From positions 434,001 to 498,000 of the forward strand of contig JAHQRK010000031.1 of the NCBI GenBank assembly GCA_019828595.1: a stretch of DNA of 64,000 nucleotides, read 5' to 3'. The notes under the pieces were generated by a model. That model was not told where the DNA came from. It searched no databases and saw only the letters and a program-made list of their open reading frames with translations. A program made the translations under genes and the position numbers. The DNA comes from Aphanomyces cochlioides. Lineage: Eukaryota; Oomycota; Saprolegniomycetes; Saprolegniales; Verrucalvaceae. This document shows, in pieces, positions 30,059 to 42,634 of the stretch (position 1 is the first letter of the stretch; every line of letters starts with the position of its first letter).

Positions 30059-32584
30059 ATGGCCTCTAGCGCGGAAAAAATCATCCTTTCGACGGTGTCT
30101 CGATTCGCTCAACGTGAATCGACGCCTGACCCTAGCCAAGCGACGCCCGGTCCGAGCCGAGAAGCCGCTGAAAAGCCTCCTTCCTCTAGGAACAGCGCCG
30201 CTGCGTCCGACTCTCTTCGTAGGGAAAATGTTTCCAACCAAGATGGTGTTGACTTAGGTGGTGACACTGGTCCAAATATGGACAAAAAAATGGACCCGAT
30301 GATGCAGGAATGGGTATGGAAATTAATGGTTCCAACGAAAAACCTGCCTCTGACGCCAATGGTGGCAAATTACCCAAGGATTCTGACAAGCCTGGGGAGA
30401 ATATCACCCATCCTGACGGCACCCCTCATGGACGAGTTTTACCTAATTCGAAAAATCCCTCCAAAGCTGGGACAAACCCCCCTGCCAAACCCTCCAACTC
30501 CAAAAAACAAGCTTCGTCCAACAACGAAGGCAAAAAAACCCAACTCGAAGAAAAATAATGTATGGGAAGGAGCCCGTCATGTGAAAACCCAATTGGTTCG
30601 CAACACTGGTGGGCATCCCATTGACGACTCTGAATTGGATGAATTAATTCGACAAGCTCGAGAATTCCGCCAAAACCATACTGCTATGGATGAATTCATT
30701 GAAGACATCTTGAAAACTCCATCCTCGAAGGCTTGCACTGTGGACATTCCTCTGGGAGAAGCTTTCCGTCAAGTCAAGGACTACCAAATCCGAGCGAATT
30801 TAATTACCCAAAACCCGGGTACGCTTTGGGAATCGAAATTCAAGGAAATTCTGTTCCACAAGAAATACCCGACTACTCTCTCTTTGACGTTTTATGACGA
30901 TGATTTATTGCGCAAAACTTGTAGAACCTCCCTTCGTCTGGGAAAACAAGAATTTACTGTGCCTGAATATTCTCCCCACTCGAAACTTTATTTTATTACT
31001 TTCAACAACCTGGTGGATCACGATATTCAAAAAGCGATTTTGAAAAAGTTGGAAGAGCTCACTCACTGCGTCATTGTTGGTTTTAACCCCAGTACTGACA
31101 ATTTATTACGCTCGACCCAATTTCGAGTCCTTTTTGACTCCGAAACTCCTCCTTTGGCATTGGTACCAGATGATGGAGGCGAGCCTCTGAGAGAAATCGA
31201 GATCCAAAACCAAGTTTATGTTTTTCAACATAAAATTCGGTCCCTCAATCAAACGGTCCCTCCCAGCGTTCAAGCTAGACTGGAAAAAGCCAAACAAAAA
31301 GACGACGCTAAAAAGAATACAGACCAAGTCGAGGAAAACGCTACAGAGGAAAAACCTGATGCTCCCGAAAATCCATCGACAGAAAATCAACCACCCAACA
31401 CCCCGAAGGAAAAAACTGGCACAACTGGAAACTCCGAATCCCCTAATGCCGATCCCAAGGAAAATCAAAATGACAAGGAAAACTTTGTCGACCTGTCAAG
31501 CGATGTGGACATGGAACAAGAGGAGAAATCAAACATCGAAGAGGAAGAAATGGTAGCTCAACCCATGAAGATATTAAATCCTCCACAATCACCCAAGGGC
31601 TCGAGCGAGAATAATATTATTCTCACAGACAAACCCAATTTATCCCAGGACGAATTTAAACCAACTCGAGCCGGTTTTATTCAAGGTCCCCAATACAAAA
31701 TATCAGCTACCTCGATTCCAACACAAAATCGATTCGCTATCCTCAGCTCAGACGACTCTGACGTGACAACATCAGGCACAACGGTTCCTCGATTCCATCT
31801 TGATATCGTTCCTACCGACACGCCCAAAAAACGTCCTGCTTCGTCCCCAAAATCAACGATACCCAAGAAAATTCCAGCCTCTACGAAACCAGCAGGAGCC
31901 AAAGTGAAGGCTCAAATCACAGAGCTGAAGAAAAAACTGAATGAATCCACCAACCCATTGGTATTTCATGATGAAACCCTCAACCAACCTGGCTTTATTG
32001 GAAATATCTATATGGACCCAAAATCTCGCAAAATCGCATCCAATTTAATTGCCTCGAGAGGAATTATACGTTTAATGGCTGGAGAAAATCCCATGCAAGC
32101 TATTGATGAAGAACGATTTACCTCGTACTACCAAAAACAGCATGGCCATCCTCCTCCTGAAAATTACAGCCCCACAAATCTATTCCAAAGTTTGTGTCCA
32201 AATGACGAAGACTACCACATGAGAAGATCTCTAGCAGCAATCGATCTATTTCTGTCCAACAGAGCACCTGAAGCTTATACGAACGATGAGTATATTAATC
32301 TGTGCCTGAAAGACAAAGTCCACCGTTGGCCCAATTGCAATTTAATCACGGACGCCTCCTTGATTAAATTAATTTCCAGTCCTGCTGCTGGAAACCTGGT
32401 GCAACATCATAAAATTGAAGAAGAGTTGAGCCATATTGTGAAAGATCTGGCACTCCAAACAATTGACCCTACGAAGTGTTTTGACTCGGATACTGATGCC
32501 TTGTTAACTTTACTTCCGGACGAAAAGGCTCCTGAACTCGACGACAAAGAACTTGGCGATGGTGACAATGCAGACTGCAATTGA
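30059..32584 (+). CDS. LINE ORF1 protein
   Basis: 841 residues from the ATG at 30059. A Ser/Pro-rich start is followed by a folded region at about residues 180-380 (ACTVDIPLGEAFRQVKDY, LSLTFYDDDLLRKTCR, LYFITFNNLVD) that looks like an RRM-type nucleic-acid-binding domain, and then by a long Lys/Glu/Pro-rich disordered part. Between about 30300 and 30555 the frame reads hydrophobic sequence that does not fit; the next frame over that span (30310-30558) reads a disordered Asn/Lys/Ser/Pro-rich sequence that does. Two compensating indels have thus swapped about 80 residues without ending the frame. It should bind the LINE RNA. Confidence 0.7.
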   Translation: MASSAEKIILSTVSRFAQRESTPDPSQATPGPSREAAEKPPSSRNSAAASDSLRRENVSNQDGVDLGGDTGPNMDKKMDPMMQEWVWKLMVPTKNLPLTPMVANYPRILTSLGRISPILTAPLMDEFYLIRKIPPKLGQTPLPNPPTPKNKLRPTTKAKKPNSKKNNVWEGARHVKTQLVRNTGGHPIDDSELDELIRQAREFRQNHTAMDEFIEDILKTPSSKACTVDIPLGEAFRQVKDYQIRANLITQNPGTLWESKFKEILFHKKYPTTLSLTFYDDDLLRKTCRTSLRLGKQEFTVPEYSPHSKLYFITFNNLVDHDIQKAILKKLEELTHCVIVGFNPSTDNLLRSTQFRVLFDSETPPLALVPDDGGEPLREIEIQNQVYVFQHKIRSLNQTVPPSVQARLEKAKQKDDAKKNTDQVEENATEEKPDAPENPSTENQPPNTPKEKTGTTGNSESPNADPKENQNDKENFVDLSSDVDMEQEEKSNIEEEEMVAQPMKILNPPQSPKGSSENNIILTDKPNLSQDEFKPTRAGFIQGPQYKISATSIPTQNRFAILSSDDSDVTTSGTTVPRFHLDIVPTDTPKKRPASSPKSTIPKKIPASTKPAGAKVKAQITELKKKLNESTNPLVFHDETLNQPGFIGNIYMDPKSRKIASNLIASRGIIRLMAGENPMQAIDEERFTSYYQKQHGHPPPENYSPTNLFQSLCPNDEDYHMRRSLAAIDLFLSNRAPEAYTNDEYINLCLKDKVHRWPNCNLITDASLIKLISSPAAGNLVQHHKIEEELSHIVKDLALQTIDPTKCFDSDTDALLTLLPDEKAPELDDKELGDGDNADCN

Positions 32585-32684
32585 CTCGCCAACACACAAA
32601 ATCAATTAAAACCACAATCACCACACCCCGACCCAAACCAACACAACGACTTGAAGTCAAAAAATCAAAACCCAAATATTAATC

Positions 32685-35600
32685 ATGACCGTGACCACAA
32701 TTAACGCGCTACCACAAGCCATTATCGACTGGGATATTAGCTTGTTTTCTCTCAACACAAATGGTCTCTCCAACTCTTTCCACCACCTTCTCAAGAACTT
32801 TCTCCTCAAAAACTCTATCTCACTTATCCAAGAAACTCGACTGCCTTACCCCAGCGACCATGGCAAAATCAATTTCTACTGGAAAAAACATACCAACCAA
32901 CAAGGCACTTTCTTCTACGAGGAGCCAATTTATTCCATCAGCAATACCTCTCATCCTACTGGAGGCTTTGCTACATTTATTCATCCTGACTGCCCCTGGA
33001 CAATTGCACCAATTTAAACCACTCTTGGGACAAACCTCTCCTCCGTGGTCGTTATTTACTTATATCGGCCACTCTGGACAATATTTTGGTTTTTATTCAC
33101 AACATCTATGCTCCGTACGACTATCACGACCGTGTGGATTTTTTTAATGATCTGCCTCGCGATTTTCCACCCGAAGCTTTTCATATTGTTGGTGGCGACT
33201 TTAACGTTATTTTCTCCCCAACATTAGATTCATGCCGTCCTTCGACTCATGCGACCCATGGCTCATATGAACTCAACCTATGGCTACAAGATTTACACCT
33301 CGTTGACATTTTCCGTCAACAAAATCCACTGAAACGTGCTTTCACAAGTCCAAAATTTGTCAATCGGCTTGACTATATTTTCATCTCGTCTGATATGGCA
33401 TCCCTACGTCATCTGAAATTTCGTCACCTGGAACTAATTCCTCATGCTGGCCACACTCCCTGCAAATTATTGACCAAACGTCCAGCAGTATCAATGGGAC
33501 CTGGTCCATGGAAAACACCACAATGGGTTCTCAACAATGACAAGGCCAAATTAATTATCTCTCGTCAACTTGAAACCTTCCTTACCAAGACCCAATTAAA
33601 CTCAAATATTGGTCTACATTTCGACACCATGATCACCAACATGCGAAATCAATTAAAATACCTACACGACGAGTTGGTCGAAAATCAACAAAGGCCTCTC
33701 AAGAAATTATCTATGGATTTGGCTTTATTGATTCGGGATTACCAAAACGCCCCATGTGCGTCCTTGATGGCACGTATCAAAACAATTCAAGCTGCCATAC
33801 ATGAGTATCATGACAGGAAAAAAGTCCTTCGGGAAGACACTGCTATGAAAACTCACCTCGAGAAAGCGGAAAGGTGTACCAAATTTCACCTGAAACCACC
33901 TCGCACAATCCCTTTACAAAAATCTCCCTTCAAGGCACTCAAAATGTCCAATGGAAATATTGCTTCTGATCAACAATCAATTTCCTCGACACTCCACGAG
34001 TTTTATTTTGACCTGTATGGCGACCATGAGGCAGTCGACAAGGAAAGAATAGCCAAGTATTTAAAAACTCTGATATCTCGCCGACTCAATATCGACGACA
34101 AGAGATTTATTGGGGCTCCTCTCACGGCAAACGAATTTTATTTTGCCATTAAACACTCCAAACGGAATTCAACTCCTGGGCCAAATTCACTGCCCTACGA
34201 AATTTTGAAAATGTTTCCCCATGAATGGTCCCTGGCTTTGGAAATGCTATACTATTACCAAATCAACTCTCACTCCAACTTGGTACCCTCCCAATTGACA
34301 AGTTTAATTGTACTGCTGTACAAAAAGGACGACAAACTACTCCCAAAAAATTACCGTCCCATCAGCTTGGTCAATATCGACGTGAAAATCCTCACAATGG
34401 TCCTTGCAGAACGAATGCAGAGAATCATTCAGTCGATAGTCCACCCGGATCAAACAGGTTTTATTCGTGGTCGATCAATCCAAACCAATTTACTGCGCTT
34501 GGAAGACCTGAATCACTTTATGAAGTTTTATTCCTCCGAGTCTATTGTGGCCCTCTTGGACTTTGAAAAAGCCTTTGATAGGGTCAACCATTCCTATTTA
34601 TTGGCAACCCTGAAGGAATTTAATTTTCCACCGTCCTTTCTCAACATGGTCAAAGTGCTTTATTCAAATCGTCGTGGACGAATTATTGTCAATGGACATT
34701 TATCCAACCCATTTAAGATCCAACGTGGTGTTTTACAAGGCGACCCATTATCACCTCTTTTATTTGTCTTGGCGCTAGAACCTATGTGTTTAGCCATACG
34801 CAAGAGAAAAGATTTGGGTATACGAATTGGTCATCACACTCACACCGGGAGCTATTATGCAGACGACTCCCAATTGTACTCCAAAAATGCATCGACGTTG
34901 CAACTCCAACTCGACATCGTCAAAAAATTCTGTGATGTCTCTGGTTTCAAGTTAAATCTCTCCAAGACAGAATTATTAACCCATGCCAATTTACCTCCAT
35001 ACCTGGCACCTTTGGCTATTACTGATGACAAACCTGCTAAATCGTTGGGCCTTTTAATTTCTCCCAACATCACAGCCACAACACGTTTAAATTCGCTATT
35101 GGAGAAATTGGTCTCAAGAACACAATTATGGTCTTATCGAGCACGAACCCTACCCGGAAAAGTGACAATCCTAAGGTCAATTTGTTTTCCTGTGCTCTGG
35201 TATCAACTCCAATTTATTTCGATCGACAAAGAATATGCCAAACTATTCGACAAGGTCGCCAAGCAATTTATTCACGGCGATACAATTGATCCATATTCGA
35301 CTCAACGTCATTTGCATCAATTCAACTCGGACATTATTTTCCTTCCAAAAGCACGAGGTGGTCTCGGATTTAAATCGTCTACCCACTGGTGGTCAAAACT
35401 ACACCGGGTCATGACCTTTAAATGCTTCAAGCTACTCCTAGCACCACCTCACAACTCGTATGGTCAAACGAAATTGCCAGCATGGCTATCCATTGGAGAA
35501 TATTTACTCTCCAGAGCCTTCAGTCCATGGGGAAATTTTTATGATCTCCTTTTCATGAGTCCACACTCTAGTATGTACAAAGCCATATTACACCAAGATA

Positions 35601-36769
35601 AGGTTCCACCTCTCTGGTCAGCATTTACTCGACTATGGTTATCCTTATCTCCAACCCCACTTAAATTTCCCTCAGTACAAGTCGATGGAAATTTTCCACT
35701 TTGGCACAATCAATTCTTACCCTTGGAGAAAACTGTCTTTGAACACTGCTATCCAAAGACTTATGATTATGCTGTATCACTGGCAAAATTAAATTTTACC
35801 CATGTTCGCCACCTACTCGATGAAAATGGCAATCTTATGGATCGGAAAATCCTGTTAGATTGGATTAAATATCAATGCTCAAGACGCCATTTAGCCACTC
35901 CCGATCATAAATGGTGGTATGCTCTACACGGGAGACTTAAAGCTATTCTACCATCTCCACCCGAGGACACAGAAATTAATTTTCGTCAGCCTACACCTTA
36001 TCGGCAAACGGCTACCGAAATTACTTGGGCTGGAAATTTTAAAGATGGCTTTTTACCCTTTATTGATGCCACCTTGGATGATTTAACTCATGAATTTAAA
36101 TCCAAATCAGCTCAGGAGGTTTTACCCACAGCGCATTTATTGGTACCCTCGGATTTTTATGCCCACAAGGAAAATATTAAAGTGGTCGCATTCTACAGGC
36201 AGCCCAAATTTATTCTGCCAACGTATAGTGCTTTCATATATCGACTGCTTATACGAGCCTTACCTCTCCGATACAAATTCAAGTACTCGGACGATATCCC
36301 GAACACTTGTATTTTTTGTCATGAAGTGGAGACGTATAAACATTTCACCTTGGACTGTCCATATACTCGAGCATGTTGGAGTCCATTTAAATCCATGGCC
36401 AGATCCCTTAACTTTACATGGCCAACTACCATGGAAAAAATATTCTTCTCTCCTATAGCACTCCAAGACAAAGACCTCCAAGCTGGATTTAATTTGCTGT
36501 GGCCAATTTTTTTATCTTGTATTTGGTATACAATATGGAAAACTCGGTGCGACCGGATTTACCGTCCAGATTTACCTAACAAAACACCTATGACGATATC
36601 CAGCTTAGCAGGACACATTATAAAGCGGCATCTGTACCAAGTCAATCGAGCCTCCTTGGACGACTCCACGAAGGCTTCCTTGACATCGGTGCTTCATAGT
36701 TTGCACCAGAATGAGTGGTTCTCTGCCCAAATCTTACCACAATCTCAAAACGAGACCTTGGAACCTTAA
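32685..36769 (+). pseudogene. LINE ORF2 protein (APE endonuclease and reverse transcriptase), one frameshift
   Basis: The N-terminal frame (32685-33017) begins the endonuclease (SLFSLNTNGLSN, LIQETRL). It hits a stop at 33015-33017, and the frame one base away continues from about 33005 (HSWDKPLLRGRYLLIS) with NIYAPYDYHDRV and the catalytic IVGGDFNVI, then RLDYIFIS. The reverse transcriptase follows: KRNSTPGPNSLPYEIL, YRPISLVNID, LDFEKAFDRVNH, GVLQGDPLSPLLF and the active site YYADDSQLY. The C-terminus has a Cys/His knuckle (CIFCHEVETYKHFTLDC). Total length is about 1360 residues. The single indel near 33010 would separate the start of the endonuclease from the rest. Confidence 0.9.
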
Positions 36770-38835
36770 AAGGAATGTTATATTGCAACCTTTGAAGAAA
36801 TTCACCTAAGTCACCCATATCAATGGGAAAACTCAAAGTGGATTTTCTCGCGACCCACTTGGCCTTTTCATGCGTTTGATGGCTCGTTAGCCCCAGCTAA
36901 CAGAGCTCTATGAACACACCAAGTAACTTTATCTCATGCCGAGTCGTTTACAAAATCGACTTGACTTTATCCGTTCACCCAAAATGGCAAAACTATCGAC
37001 AACCCTGGCATTGCCCTGACGATCATTTCAGATATTCTAATGGTCTTCAGGGTTGCTAGACATCCCAAGCAGACAAACGCAAGCGTTAGATTGCAAAAAA
37101 AGTGCAGTGGTTCTCTCACAACAACACTTTGAAAATTGTTACGACGTCTCCCCCTGGGGGCGAAATCTCAAAATCGAGTGCACACTTTTTGTTCGGGAAA
37201 ATTGCGCCACGGTGCCTAAAAGATTCTCCCATGTCTCCTCCTCAAGATGTGCCAGTTTGCGAGTGCCCAAACCTCGCCAAACTCGCGAAACAAAATTCGA
37301 AAGGAAATTCGACCTGGTGACACCCATTTTGAGCCGGTTTCAACCCGTCACCAAAAGTGAAATTTCTCTCGACCTACTGCGTGGATTTCTACGTTTAATG
37401 GCTTGTTATCTCAGTTGAATCGAGCTCTATGCCGACACCTACTAGCATATATTGCAGATGTATGGTTCAAAACCACGAACCCATTTTGGACTGTCACCCA
37501 AACCGGTGAAACACCAGGACAACTCGAACGCTTTTCCTACGGTCACCGAGTGACATCTAGGGGTCTAGTGGGTGGCTCCACCACTTATTACGACTAGCCA
37601 AAGCGTTAGAACGCCCTGAAACATCCTGGTTTGCTCGCAATCATCAATCCAAAATGTCAACCGCCCCTATCCATTGGCTACAACACCTTAAGTCGGCTAC
37701 AGGTCGCAAATCATTTCCAATCGACCGGCTACGACTCTTTTCCATCCTATCATGGCTAGATGAGTGTTTTAAGCCATCAAGAGCGATGATTGAAGCCCTG
37801 GAACCTACTTGCCGTCGCCCCGACAACTTTTGATGAAATGGCTAAAACTCATCGGAATGGCTCCTGAACGCAAATCAACTCCGATCGCCCAACTTAGAGT
37901 TGGAGAGGCTCGAGAATGTCCTCGCGATGGATTTGAGCTATCAAGCACCACGATAGCAGCACAGGAACCCAACTTCCGATTCCAAACCATTTTGAGCCGA
38001 TAAGGCTCCAAAACGACCATCGTAGCTCATTTCAGCTACACGACTCTATATGCACCGATTAATATGGTGCATCCACCGCTAGCCTCCATTGATGGAGGAC
38101 ACCAAGTATGGCTATCTATCTCATAGCCGTTCGGAAGTTATGACTCCTTCAAATTTAACCGCCGAGACGCCCGATTGGAAAAAACACTGGTTTTGGCTAG
38201 CGCTCTCCCGCTACACACTACCTATGGCGATTCTAATGGTGCGCTATCCTTCGTACGTATCGTCGCTACGATTCTGCCAAGTGGCTCCATGCACAGCGGC
38301 GCCGTTCGAAATCCAGCTCCGACGATGCTCGCGCTCGAGACCTATCCGCGTATGGCGCACGTCAAAATGGCACCTCCCAAATATTTTACCCTTTTTATTA
38401 TTTTTGGGAGGTTTACCCCAACCCACAAGGGATTTTCCCTCTATCTCGCCACCATCAACTCCGATGAAGACGCTCCTGAAAACAACTTTGCTTGTCATGG
38501 AACGACCGACCTCGTTGATTTTTTTGGTCGTCCAAGAACATTTTATTTTGGATGGTCTTTTCCCTCAAACCCAGCTTTTCCTATGGATCCAGCGATTTAA
38601 CTCGGCCTCCTGAGGTGGAATTAAATTGGCCACGACCTTTTTGGATTTTTTGGGCTCCTACCTCTTGCCAATTTATTTTCCTTGGGCCTGATTTTACTCT
38701 GTTTCGACCCTTTTGTTAATTTTTGGCCTTCCTCTCCTGTCAATTTATTTATTCATGGATCGACCCCAACTCAAGCTTTTATTTACTTGGCCTTTTTCAC
38801 TGCGTACCTGCACTTGGAATTTTTATCAAGACGGG
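36770..38835 (+). other. LINE 3' untranslated tail with internal repeats
   Basis: About 2 kb after ORF2 without a credible gene. Two related blocks lie about 520 bp apart (around 36840-36930 and 37360-37450), both with the words TCGACC/GCGACCCAC, ATGGCT-GTTA and GAGCTCTATG. A perfect 9-bp hairpin (CCTCCCAAA at 38373-38381 with TTTGGGAGG at 38403-38411) encloses a T-rich loop. A 141-codon frame at 38175-38600 has no recognisable domain. Confidence 0.5.
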
Positions 38836-38839
38836 CGAA

Positions 38840-41236
38840 GACTTGTCCATATTTTATTTGCAACAAAGACCACGACGACACAAATATACTGGATAAATAC
38901 CAGCGTGGTCGCACGATGGACACTTCCAACATTGACTTCGCCGCTTGTACAAACTAATTTCTTTCCAAGTCCACTGTGCACTGGGGAGTCAAAAAGTCAT
39001 CGTCATGAGGAAGGGCGATGAAGCATCAATGATAACTATGATGATCCAACCGATCCATGTACTGATGGGAGCAAAGTGGGGTTGAGCATTGCGATTTAAA
39101 AGAAGCAAAAAGTCATTAAGTACATATGTAATCCATGTAGCTTCGCCTGCGACGAGCATCGATTCAAAGAAATTACGCGGTGTAAATTGGAATTGAAAAT
39201 ACCGATTGTGGCTTTGAAATGAGATGGGAGATGTACTCAATAGAATGATAGCTGTCATGCAGCGCACAACGAGCAACGGCCGTCCAAGCCAAACAGCACC
39301 GACGACTCGATTGAACTGGAATAGATTGCGTCCGACAATACACGACCACGAAGCAGAAGACTGTAGAAACTGATAAGCGCACCGACAATGACAAGGACAG
39401 TGCTCACGACCACGGAGACGACCCAAAGGTATTGACAGGCACTCTTTGGCACTTCCAATGGTTGGGCTTGCATGATAACAGGGGGATACTTGTTGGAGAT
39501 AAGTCGAATAATGTTCACATCTCCTTCAAACGAATTCACTTCGCGGGAGCTTTCTGCCCATTCATAGACATAAATCCACTCAAACAAATCCCACTGAGCT
39601 GCTGAATCGCCCCCTAAGGCTAGTTGCCGCAAAAATCGAGTCGACTTGTCAGTCGCGTTGATAGCCATTTGTATATAGCTCACACCCAAAGCTGCAATAT
39701 CATTGTAAGCTGCTTGAACCAATCTCGTTGGAGGAGGATTTGACTGAGCCAGCATTTTCGCAGCTAGTAGCGCGCGCGTCCCATCACAGCATCGCAAGAG
39801 CGCTTCTGCGTGGGGCAGACATTGCAGGCAGTTGAAACAGATGCTGGGGACGTTACCCAAAGAGCAAACAGGGTATTAAACTGCGAGAGTAGAACCTGCT
39901 GTCGCTCTAAGGACGTGCACGACACGAAAAATGAAAATGATGACTGAACGTACAAAGTAGGCTGGCGTCCCGTGCACGTCGGGTCGCCCCCCATATTCAT
40001 GTACGAGGGTAGAATCCACGATGGAGGGACTGGATCGGTTGGCAAGCTCGGAATTGCAAACACTGCAGTCGCAAACGCAGCATCGGTTTGAATACGTTGG
40101 GCAACACAATGGATATTGAAACTGAGTGTACAAATTGACGAGTGAGTTGGGCTGCCGAGTGTAAAACATGTCAATTGAGTTGAGTGGGCCCAAAGTTTTG
40201 GTGGACAATTTGAAAGCTAGTTGTGTTGGGCAATGTCAAAAAGATTTCAAAATCTGGCTTGTACGTCGACGGTTTTGGATTCCAAGCTGGGTCGCATGGA
40301 ACACAAGCATAAGCTGAAGGATTCGCCAAGTAGGTTGAATAATTGCAGGGAGCTGTGAAGCGTTGGTTCGCTCGGTCACTGCGCACATAGCTATATCCTT
40401 TGGTGTTTGCATACGTAAAGTCGTTCCAATGTCCCCAAAACATGGCAAATGTGGTCCACTGACCGCCTCGGGATTGATATGCCATGCGCTTGGTCGAAAT
40501 CGTCTCCGTCGCTCCAAATGAATCACAAATGTTTCTGCCACGCCCCACGTGTAACCATTCGTAAGTTGGAGGTGGCATCGCGTAAAACCATTTTGCTGCC
40601 ATAGAGCCAATTCAGAATCCACACTCACAAACGGTGTGGACGCGAGCCATTGTTGTCCTTCTGTCGATTTGCGAAGTGCATTCCCCATTGTCGTATTGAA
40701 CGGAATGCCATACGCCCCTGACATGTATGCGTTCCAATCAATCATACGAAGGCTCGTCTCCCAGTACGCGACTCCATTGTCAGTGTATCGCTGGTAGCAT
40801 CGTTTTTGACGGCCGTCCGTGTGTGCGACTTCCCATCGGCGTTTTCAGTCAATCCAGCAATTCTGAGTCACAACTCGTTCAGACGACGGAAATGCTTTCA
40901 AGACGGCAATCATCTCGCCTAAATTGGTTGACTTGGCTTCGATGATCATTCGTGGATATACCGGCGACAACGAGATGGGCGTGTAGAATTGAGAGTAGTC
41001 TTTTGGAACCCCATAGATCGTCGATGTGAGATCCAACGACCCTCCGGCGGTGTCATTGAAGAGTCGCCGGGCTCGGCATCACTTGCATTGGGATTGTACG
41101 ACTTGCCAACTGCAAGCTGAGGCTTGAGGCCTCCGCTCGTCAGCATCTGCCGCTCGCTGGAGTTTCCTGGTTCCGTCATCTCCACCATTTCATCGAGATT
41201 TTGAAATTCATCAGCTGACACAAGGGTGCACACGGC
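38840..41236 (-). pseudogene. Two-unit membrane-protein family, unit 1 (minus copy)
   Basis: Read leftwards, homology to the plus copy begins near 41075 (LFNDTAGGSLDLTSTIYG, DYSQFYTPISLSPVYPR, QNCWID) and passes a Cys/Asn-rich luminal region (ANQRFTAPCNYSTY, CVPCDPAW, LPNTTSFQIVH, PTDPVPPSW, GGDPTC), then AYEWAESSREV-like sequence and a membrane part (CQYLWVVSVVVSTVLVIVG, FNRVVGAVWLGRPLLVVR, VAGEATWITYVLNDF) to LVCTSGEVNVGS at about 38920. It retains about 120 residues after IDW that the plus copy has lost. A stop follows QNCWID and at least five frameshifts occur. Upstream, 41236-41085 reads a different, acidic N-terminal stretch that may be a cytosolic start. The C-terminus is cut by the LINE. 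Confidence 0.75.
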
Positions 41237-41239
41237 CAT

Positions 41240-42459
41240 TCTTGGCCCCAGGTGGGCCTTCTACATTGCCTTGGGTAGCGGACTTGGGCTCATCCATGCG
41301 AGCTGGTTTTATAGCTTCTTTTAGGATGCCTCACGTGACGGTTACGCGACTTTTCAAAGGCGATCGCCCAAATTAATGTCCAAAGTTTCGTCTTCGTGGA
41401 CCCAAACGTAGATTAGTTCGAAGTCAACTCTGTCCTTCGTGGCTGCAAGTATGGATGTGGAGCTTTTTTCTTTGATTAGCAGTGTTGGAATGCTAGCTGA
41501 AATTTAAACACGGACTTTCATACCGCTAGTGCAGACCATCTATTCCCCCACGGCTGTAACGGTCAATTGAGCTGAAAAGTAGAAACCCATCGGAAATTCT
41601 GTCCATATTTATTGAGATGTGCAGCTGACTTGAGTAAAATTTCGTAACGGAACTTCGATATGTTGTTAATTCAAGACAAGCGTCGTCGTCTGGACAATTG
41701 GTTTTGGATTTCAAAGTTGCTGAATAACCTGAAACTACAGGATTGCAGCTAATGATATCTATCAGGTAGAGCAAAATCCTCCACGATGAATGTGCTTGAC
41801 TCAATATAGACCACGAGTCTTGTGAGCAACAGGACCTGAAAAGTCTTTGAAATTTGTATTTACCAAACAAATTGGGTCATTAAGCCAGTTATATGATGAC
41901 ATTCCACACGACGATGTTGCAATGGGAGGCAAGACTTTGAGTCATGCGTACTCTATCAAGATTTATTAATGTAATTTTTGCGCAGCAGACCAAATAACTA
42001 ATTTGCTCAGAGCCCATCCACCCAGTCTGCCGGCGTATCCACTTGATCGGGGCAGATTCAGTTACAAAATAATTACGAAAGGTCATAAACACGCTTGCAA
42101 TCCGAGTTTGTGTCCATGCGTCCATCCTAGTCCTGGACAAAACAAATCAAAACGAGAGCCTGTGCAAAATGTCCCTCCTTCACAATGGACATGTCTAGCC
42201 ATTAAATCATCCAAATATGTCGGGACCTGGCGAGCGTTTGCTTCAGGAAGCATCAGTGCATCAAACTACGTCTTCCATGAACGGCGAGCCAGAGAAGAAT
42301 ACTTCTTCAGCACTCACAACCAGGGCTGGGAAAAATGCAATTTAAAATCAAATATTTAAAAATAATTAAATTGCAATTTAATCAATGATGATGCAAAATC
42401 ACAAGAAACCGACCGTTGTCATTGAGATAGCCATGTTTTACAAACTTTGAGAGGAGGAA
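41240..42459. other. Intergenic between the two membrane-protein pairs
   Basis: No gene is supported. A 114-codon minus-strand frame at 41526-41870 has a plausible amino-acid mix (CNPVVSGYS, DDDACLELTTY) but no known domain, and another of 83 codons lies at 41889-42140. An AT-rich stretch with self-complementary AATTTAATTGC words lies at about 42335-42385. Confidence 0.4.
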
Positions 42460-42501
42460 TCAGTGGTTTTGGACACTTAAGTCTTCCTCGTCACAGATGG
42501 G

Positions 42502-42506
42502 CAAAG
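42502..42506. repeat. Target-site duplication of copia-2, left copy
   Basis: CAAAG, identical to 47083-47087 on the other side of the element. Confidence 0.85.
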
Positions 42507-42634
42507 TGTTAAAGTACGGTACAATGGGTGCAAGCGAAGAGCGTATGGTGTAAGTAGAAATTTCGAGAAATCTGGTCTAGTCAGTTTGCTCTAATTCACT
42601 TTTGTTTTTCCTCTCTTTTTGCCGCATTGTGTTA
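42507..42634 (+). repeat. copia-2 5' LTR
   Basis: Starts TGTTAAAG and ends GCATTGTGTTA. It differs from the 3' LTR at two positions (C/T in GCTCTAATT against GCCCTAATT, and T/G in CTTTTTG against CTTTGTG). The 3' terminus is TA and not the usual CA. Confidence 0.95.

Larger units (their letters stand above)
29990..38835 (+). mobile_element. LINE (non-LTR) retrotransposon with APE endonuclease
   Basis: The left border is set by the end of membrane-protein homology near 29985, the right border by its return near 38835. Inside are ORF1 (30059-32584), ORF2 (32685-36769) and a 2-kb 3' untranslated tail. The element has an apurinic endonuclease and a single RT, which places it in the L1/jockey-like LINEs. 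No target duplication could be identified; sequence of the host gene is missing between the flanks. Confidence 0.8.

Noticed and set aside
33005..33090. Programmed frameshift in LINE ORF2.
   Set aside because: The site lacks a slippery heptamer or strong downstream structure and falls inside the endonuclease domain, where a programmed shift would be pointless. A simple indel is more likely.
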